This document shows positions 59,268 through 64,000 of a stretch of DNA of 64,000 nucleotides, in pieces; positions within the stretch are counted from its first letter, which is position 1, and the number at the start of each line of letters is the position of its first letter. The notes under the pieces are model-generated. The model was given only the letters and a program-made list of their open reading frames with translations, did not search any database and was not told where the DNA came from. The position numbers and the translations under genes are program-made. The DNA comes from Aristolochia californica (Eukaryota > Streptophyta > Magnoliopsida > Piperales > Aristolochiaceae), in the NCBI GenBank assembly GCA_029961685.1, contig JARWKL010000008.1, forward strand, positions 9,488,501 through 9,552,500, in the 5' to 3' direction.

Positions 59268-62200
59268 ATCTCCCACTTGGAGACTAATCCATCATCAATA
59301 TCTCCTCTACAGCGACAACAACTTCTCAATCCTTAGAGAGAAGTCCAATTGAAATTGCACACAACTTCAGTTTCTCAATTGTAACAATATTTCTCAACAT
59401 ATCTATTGGTTCTGACTCCTTTGAATCTTCTCAAGTGCAAATACTCCATCCTCAAGAGCTGATCTAATGAAGTGGTAACATACTTGTATGTGATTTGTTC
59501 TGGCATGATAAATAGGGTTCTTCTCTAAATTAATAGCACTTTGACTATCACAATACAACACATTCTTCCCATGTTTAAGATCTAATTCCTCCCAGAAAGA
59601 TTGCAACCATACTATCTCTTTGCTGGCTTTGGTCATAGCGACAAATTCTGCCTCAATAGTGGAAAAAACAACTATCTTTTGTAACTTAGAGATCCAACTA
59701 ATTGTTGTACTACCCATGTTGTATTCATATCCAGCGGTACTCTTCCTGCAAGTAATGTCTCCAGCCATGTTAGCATCTACATAACCATGTAATTCCAAGT
59801 CTGACTTTTTGAAACATAAGGCTAAGTCTGCAGTACCTCTCAAATACATGAGAACCCACCTCACTGCTTCCCAATGTTGTTTTCCCGAATTAGTCATATA
59901 TCTGATCACAAATCCCACTGTATGAGCTATAATCTAGTGCACATCATGGCATACATGAGATTGCCAATAGCAGAAGCATAAGGCACATTGGTCATGTAGG
60001 CTTGCTCCTACTCTGTAGAAGGTGACTGCTCCTTAGATAACCTAAAGTGACTAGGCAAAGGAGTACTCGTTGGTTTTGCATAATTCATGTTGAATTTGCT
60101 CTACACCTTCTTCACATATTCTTCTTGTGATAGTTTCAAGACATCAATATCCCTAGTAATCCTCATCCCAAGGATTTGTTTTGCAGCACCCAAATTCTTC
60201 ATTGCAAACTTCTTGGACAAATCCATTTTTAACTTATCTATTTCCTATTTGCAAGCACCTACTATCAACATATCATGAACATATAGCAGTAGAATGATGT
60301 AGGAGTCATCAAGCTTCTTCACATAACAACAATGATCCACCTGACACCTCAAGAAACCAATACTACTCATAAAAGTGGCAAACTTCTTGGAGCCTATTTA
60401 ATACCATACGAGCTCTTTTAAAGTTTGCACAACATTTACTCCTTTCCACGTGCTTTGAAACCCTCTGGCTGCATCATATAAATTTCTTCCTCCAAATCAC
60501 CATAAAGAAAAGTTGTCTTTACATCCAACTACTCCAAGTGCAAGTCTTCATTTCTCACTATCCCAAGCATGGTTCTAATAGTAGTCAATTTCACTACTAG
60601 AAAAAAAATCTCAATGCAGTCAATGCATTCTTTTTGTTGAAAGCCCATTACTAGCAGTCTTGTCTTTTACCACTTGTTGCCACCATGTTCATCTTTTATT
60701 TGGTACACCCATTTATTCTGCAAGGTCTTCTTCCATTTTGGTAGCTCGGTCAACTACCATGTCTGATTGGATAATAGTGAATCCATCTCATCCTTCATGG
60801 CTTGCTATCACTTGGTTGATTCATCAACTTACAGGGCTTCTCATAACTCTCTGGTCTACCTTTATCAGTCAAAAAAATATAATTCAGAGTAGGGGAGTAC
60901 CTCTATGGCGGTCTGCTAGTTCTGGCAGATCATTGGAGTTCAGTGACATGAATGTTCTGATTTATTTCTAAGGGTGTGTTTTCTTTGTCTTCCTGAGCAA
61001 TATTCTCCATCTCAATAACTGGAAAATCTCTCACCAGAATCACTTCAGACTTATTGGTTTCATCACTTGTGCTCTCAGACTCTAATCTCAACATGTCTTT
61101 ATATAGGGCACCTTCATTGAAGATCACATCCTTGCTCCTCATCCAAGAAGTGATAATCAAACTCGATACCACCATAGGCAATAAAGAAACATATCTTAGA
61201 TTTAGCAACAAGTTTACTTCTAACAACAAAATCAACATGAATATAAGAAACACAACCAAAAAATTTCAAGAAGGAAAGGTTTACATCTTTGCTGCTCCAA
61301 ACTTCTTCTGGTATTTTGAAATCCATTGGTGTTGAGGGACCTCTATTGATCAAATAGGCAGTGGTGCTAATTGCCTCAAACCAAAACATTTTTGGCAATC
61401 CCGCATGTAATCTCATGCTCCTAGCATTCAAGTTCAAAGTTTTGTTCATCCTCTCAGCCACACCATTATGTTGAGGTTTTCCAAGAATGGTCTTCTTCAA
61501 CTTGATTTCATTATCGACACAAAACTGCTTGAAATCATCCTCTATGTATTCTCCCCAATTATCTGACTACTGACTAGTGACACTTCACCTTCAAATTTGT
61601 CTCGTTCTCAACAGTTTCTCTCCATCACTTGAAGGTATGAAAGACATCAGATTTCTTTTTTAGGTAATAAACTCATACCTTTTTGCTTCCATCATCAATA
61701 AATGCCACATAGTATTTAGAAGCACCAAGGGAGGTAATAGTTGAAGGCCCCCACCATCTGTGTGAACCAACTCTAATTTTGCTGTCTTTTTGGTCCATTC
61801 CAACCATAGAAAAGCTAACCCTTTTCCACTTGCCAAAAATAAAACCTTCACACAAACTGTTGTTTATAGTTTTCAATCCTGGTAGCTTTCCTTTGGACTA
61901 AAACACTTTCATTCCCTTTTCATTCATGTGACCGAGCCTATAATGTGACAAATCAGAATCAGTAACAGTACCTGCAACTGCAACTGTGTCTCTGCAACTG
62001 GAAGTGATGTAAAGCGTTACAGCCTTAACCATGGCTCCTTTAGTGACTTTCCAGGAGCACCATTAAAAGTCACATTATGACCTCCATCATCAAGCTGCCC
62101 TACTGAGATCAGATTACGCATCAATTTTGGTACATGTCTAACCTCGTAAATTTTCCACTCTGACCTGTTTGACATCCTCAATTTGACATTAACAATACAG

Positions 62201-62300
62201 ACAATATCCAAAGGTTCTCTATCAGCAAGATACACCTTCCTGTGATCTCCAACAACATAATTCTCCATGATCTCACGGCCTGAAGTGGTGTGAAAAGAAG
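59268..62300 (-). pseudogene. Copia element E pol remnant (Tork/Tnt1-like)
   Basis: Reading right to left: pre-integrase linker (VPKLMRNLISVGQLDDGG, about 62130; CEGFIFGKWKRVSFS, about 61845), integrase with LVHTDGGGLQ-type and YYVAFIDDGS motifs, and its distal part (QHNGVAERMNKTL, LHAGLPKMFWFEA, LKFFGCVSYIHVDF, 61500-61114). RT follows with catalytic loop LLLYVHDMLIV (about 60270), where the first Asp of YVDD is His. RNase H (59918-59403) has YVDANMAGD, TIEAEFVAMTKA and YCDSQSAINLEKNPIYHARTNH. Frames are broken between domains. Gag and the 5' part are missing because an A-type LTR cuts in at 62301. Confidence 0.85.
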
Positions 62301-62790
62301 TGTTATGGTCCCTAGTCATGGATCGAGTCACTCGGCATGGGATTTGTGAATCCAGCACTATAAGTGAGTGGCTGGTCTTGGTAAGGAAGAAGAAAAACCC
62401 TTTCTTTGTGTTGATCCCAGATTGGAGGAAAACAACTCTCTTTATGAAGCTAGGGTGCTGTTTTAGGGTAATGGCAGAGAGCCCTTACTGGTGTGCTCGG
62501 ACAGGAGGAGAAAGACTCCCCTTTTGATCACGGAAAAGAGGGTTTGGAACCCTCTTGGTTGCTGCTCATGATAGGGCTGGAAAGCCTCTATCTTGTATAA
62601 CTTTTGGCTCATGTATTAGGGGTTCCCTTACTTTCTTCTTTCTATCCTTGATGCTGCAATTACTTGTACCAGTGCTGCTCATGATAAGAGGATTGAGAAT
62701 CCTCAATTCTTGCTCGGAAAGGAGGGTAGAGTCCCTCTCTTGCTGCTGATGATGAAAAGTTGTTTGAACTCGGAAAAGGGACAACAACTC
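62301..62790 (-). repeat. A-type chromovirus LTR, R/U5 part, inverted
   Basis: On minus it ends ATGACTAGGGACCATAACA (the LTR terminus with the gag start region) and carries the RVTRSM coding phrase. Hairpin modules are clear (AAGAGGGTTCCAAACCCTCTT, as two arms near 62540). The U3 part is absent where A4 starts at 62791. The LTR end joins copia E at 62300. Confidence 0.75.
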
Positions 62791-63535
62791 TGTTGTGGAC
62801 TCAATAGCACAACGAGTCACACAAAGGAGGAGGCAATAATTCACTGAGTTTATTAGTTTAAATTTCATAGTTTATATTCCTTTAAGTATAATTTTTCATT
62901 AATTATGTAATGAGTAAGGACGTAGGGGCAAAATTATCATTTTTAGCCCTAAAACACTTTTGACGTCAAACCCTATTTAAGGGTAAATAAATGGATAAAT
63001 GGCAAGTATTGAATTAGGTTAAACAAGGTTTGGAGTTCTCCATGATGAGCTCTAGGGTTGGGAGGTCTCCTTGACGAGCTCCAAGGTATGGTTCTCTTGA
63101 TTTGAGTTTTATTTCTTCTCTCTTTGAATTTTGCTTTGCATTGAGAGTGTCCAAGGCAAAGGAAGAGGGGTTTGATTACTGTTTTTCGAGTTCAAGGAGG
63201 GGCTTTAGCTGCCTCCATGCTTACAGCAGGAAGAGGGACGAATTTACCTTCCATCTGAGCAAGAAAAGGGAAGCCTTGATTCCTTAATCGAGCAACACCA
63301 CTAAAAGAGGCAGCTTTAGCCTCTAACCGAGTAACGGAGGGTTAGGGAGTCCTAATCTCTCCTTTGTGGGCAGCAGCAACCATTCTAGAGGGTCACTACC
63401 CTTTTGGACGTGAGTAGCAAAAAGGAAGGAAAAAGGGGAGTTCTTTTCTTCATTGCATGATCAAAAACCCTAATATAGTGCTGGATTCACAATTACCTCG
63501 CCGAGTTACTAGAACCATGGCTAGGGACCATAACA
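62791..63535 (+). repeat. 5' LTR of chromovirus A4
   Basis: 745 bp, TGTTGTGGACTCAATAGC to GGACCATAACA, followed after CCT by the PBS TTGGTATCAGATCAG. It has a TATA-like CTATTTAAGGG near 62974, and a gag ATG at 63517 within the LTR. Confidence 0.9.
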
Positions 63536-64000
63536 CCTTGGTATCAGATCAGGGTAACACGATAGAGATCAGCAACAATGATTTAAGGGAGTTGATGCTC
63601 AGAGGTCAGGCAGAGAATGACATAAAATTTGCTCAATTCATGGAGATGTTCCGTAAAATTAATCTCGATATGGAGAGATTGAATGGAAGAATGAACAACA
63701 TAACAACTGGTCTAGTGACTGGAAGGAATACAATTCTGAAACAAAGAAGAGAGGACCACTCACATAATAGAGGGGGAGATGAGTTTGTTGGGCGGTCTAG
63801 CTTCCCTGGCCAGCCGGGACACTTCAACCAGGGAGGAGGTACCGTACCCAGGTATATTAAACTTGATTTTCCTACTTTTAATGGGTCAAAAGATCCTTTG
63901 ATTTGGTTGTATAGATGTGACAATTTTTTTAGCCATCAAAGAACAACAGCTAATGATAGGGTAGAGTTGGTTGCTTTCCACTTTGGTATCAGCAAGTTGA
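63517..64000 (+). pseudogene. A4 gag start, frame-shifted, runs off the window
   Basis: From ATG 63517 the frame crosses the LTR end and PBS (MARDHNTLVSDQGNT) and continues to VPRYIKLDFPTFNGSKDP and HQRTTANDRVELVAFHF. At about 63980 a 19-bp stretch present in A3 (between two ACTT repeats) is missing. This removes LLGEAQL and shifts the frame before the WYQQVE part. The rest is outside. Confidence 0.82.

Overview
The window reads as nuclear DNA of a flowering plant. It has one intact intron-rich host gene, part of a second, and more than 50 kb of LTR retrotransposons (Ty3/gypsy chromoviruses, Athila-type Ty3/gypsy, Ty1/copia), with no prokaryotic operon, rRNA or CRISPR signal. The species cannot be told from the sequence. 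Element family names A, B, C, D and E are local labels.

Left arm (1-16.9 kb). A non-autonomous copia-like element (C1, minus strand) has its 5' LTR at 788-1154 and lies inside a decayed chromovirus A1 (1155-5625). A1 carries an inverted solo LTR (3239-4010, TSD CCTAC) in its integrase. Chromovirus B1 (5626-10906, minus) follows without a target-site duplication and abuts a truncated copia leader and LTR. From 11.7 to 17.1 kb there are only relics: two copia gag remnants, a copia 3' LTR, and a 77-bp tandem duplication.

Nested cluster (17.1-38.6 kb). Chromovirus A2 (17133-38625, TSD CTTCT) holds copia-like C2 (17898-31633, TSD CTGGA). C2 holds chromovirus A3 (19980-31300, TSD CCCAA), which holds chromovirus B2 (23341-28612, TSD CTCTC). 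A2 also carries a separate 1.6-kb insertion (32927-34526, TSD GCCAG). It consists of an Athila-type LTR, a tRNA-Asp primer-binding site and a complete reverse-transcribed tRNA-Asp, and looks like an integrated plus-strand strong-stop DNA.

Host genes (43-50 kb). MCM4, a subunit of the replicative helicase, is on the minus strand with 17 exons encoding 827 residues. All exons join in frame. About 100 bp upstream of its ATG is a perfect 16-bp inverted repeat holding two E2F sites. Divergent from it, on the plus strand, are the first three exons of a universal-stress-protein gene. Its last exon is not visible, and its 3' side runs into transposons. hAT-like non-autonomous elements flank this gene island at 40.2-43.1 and 50.2-51.4 kb.

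Right arm (51-64 kb). An internally deleted Athila element (gag-protease, then the pre-integrase segment, a foreign repeat, the 3' region and an LTR) is followed by a minus-strand Tork/Tnt1-like copia element. Its pol has lost a catalytic residue, and it is cut by a chromovirus LTR. Chromovirus A4 then begins at 62791 and runs off the window.

Two properties recur in the chromoviruses. The Gag-Pol frame starts inside the 5' LTR, is read through the primer-binding site and stops inside the 3' LTR. The transcribed part of the A-type LTR is a series of short hairpins, some at an exact 33-nt spacing.
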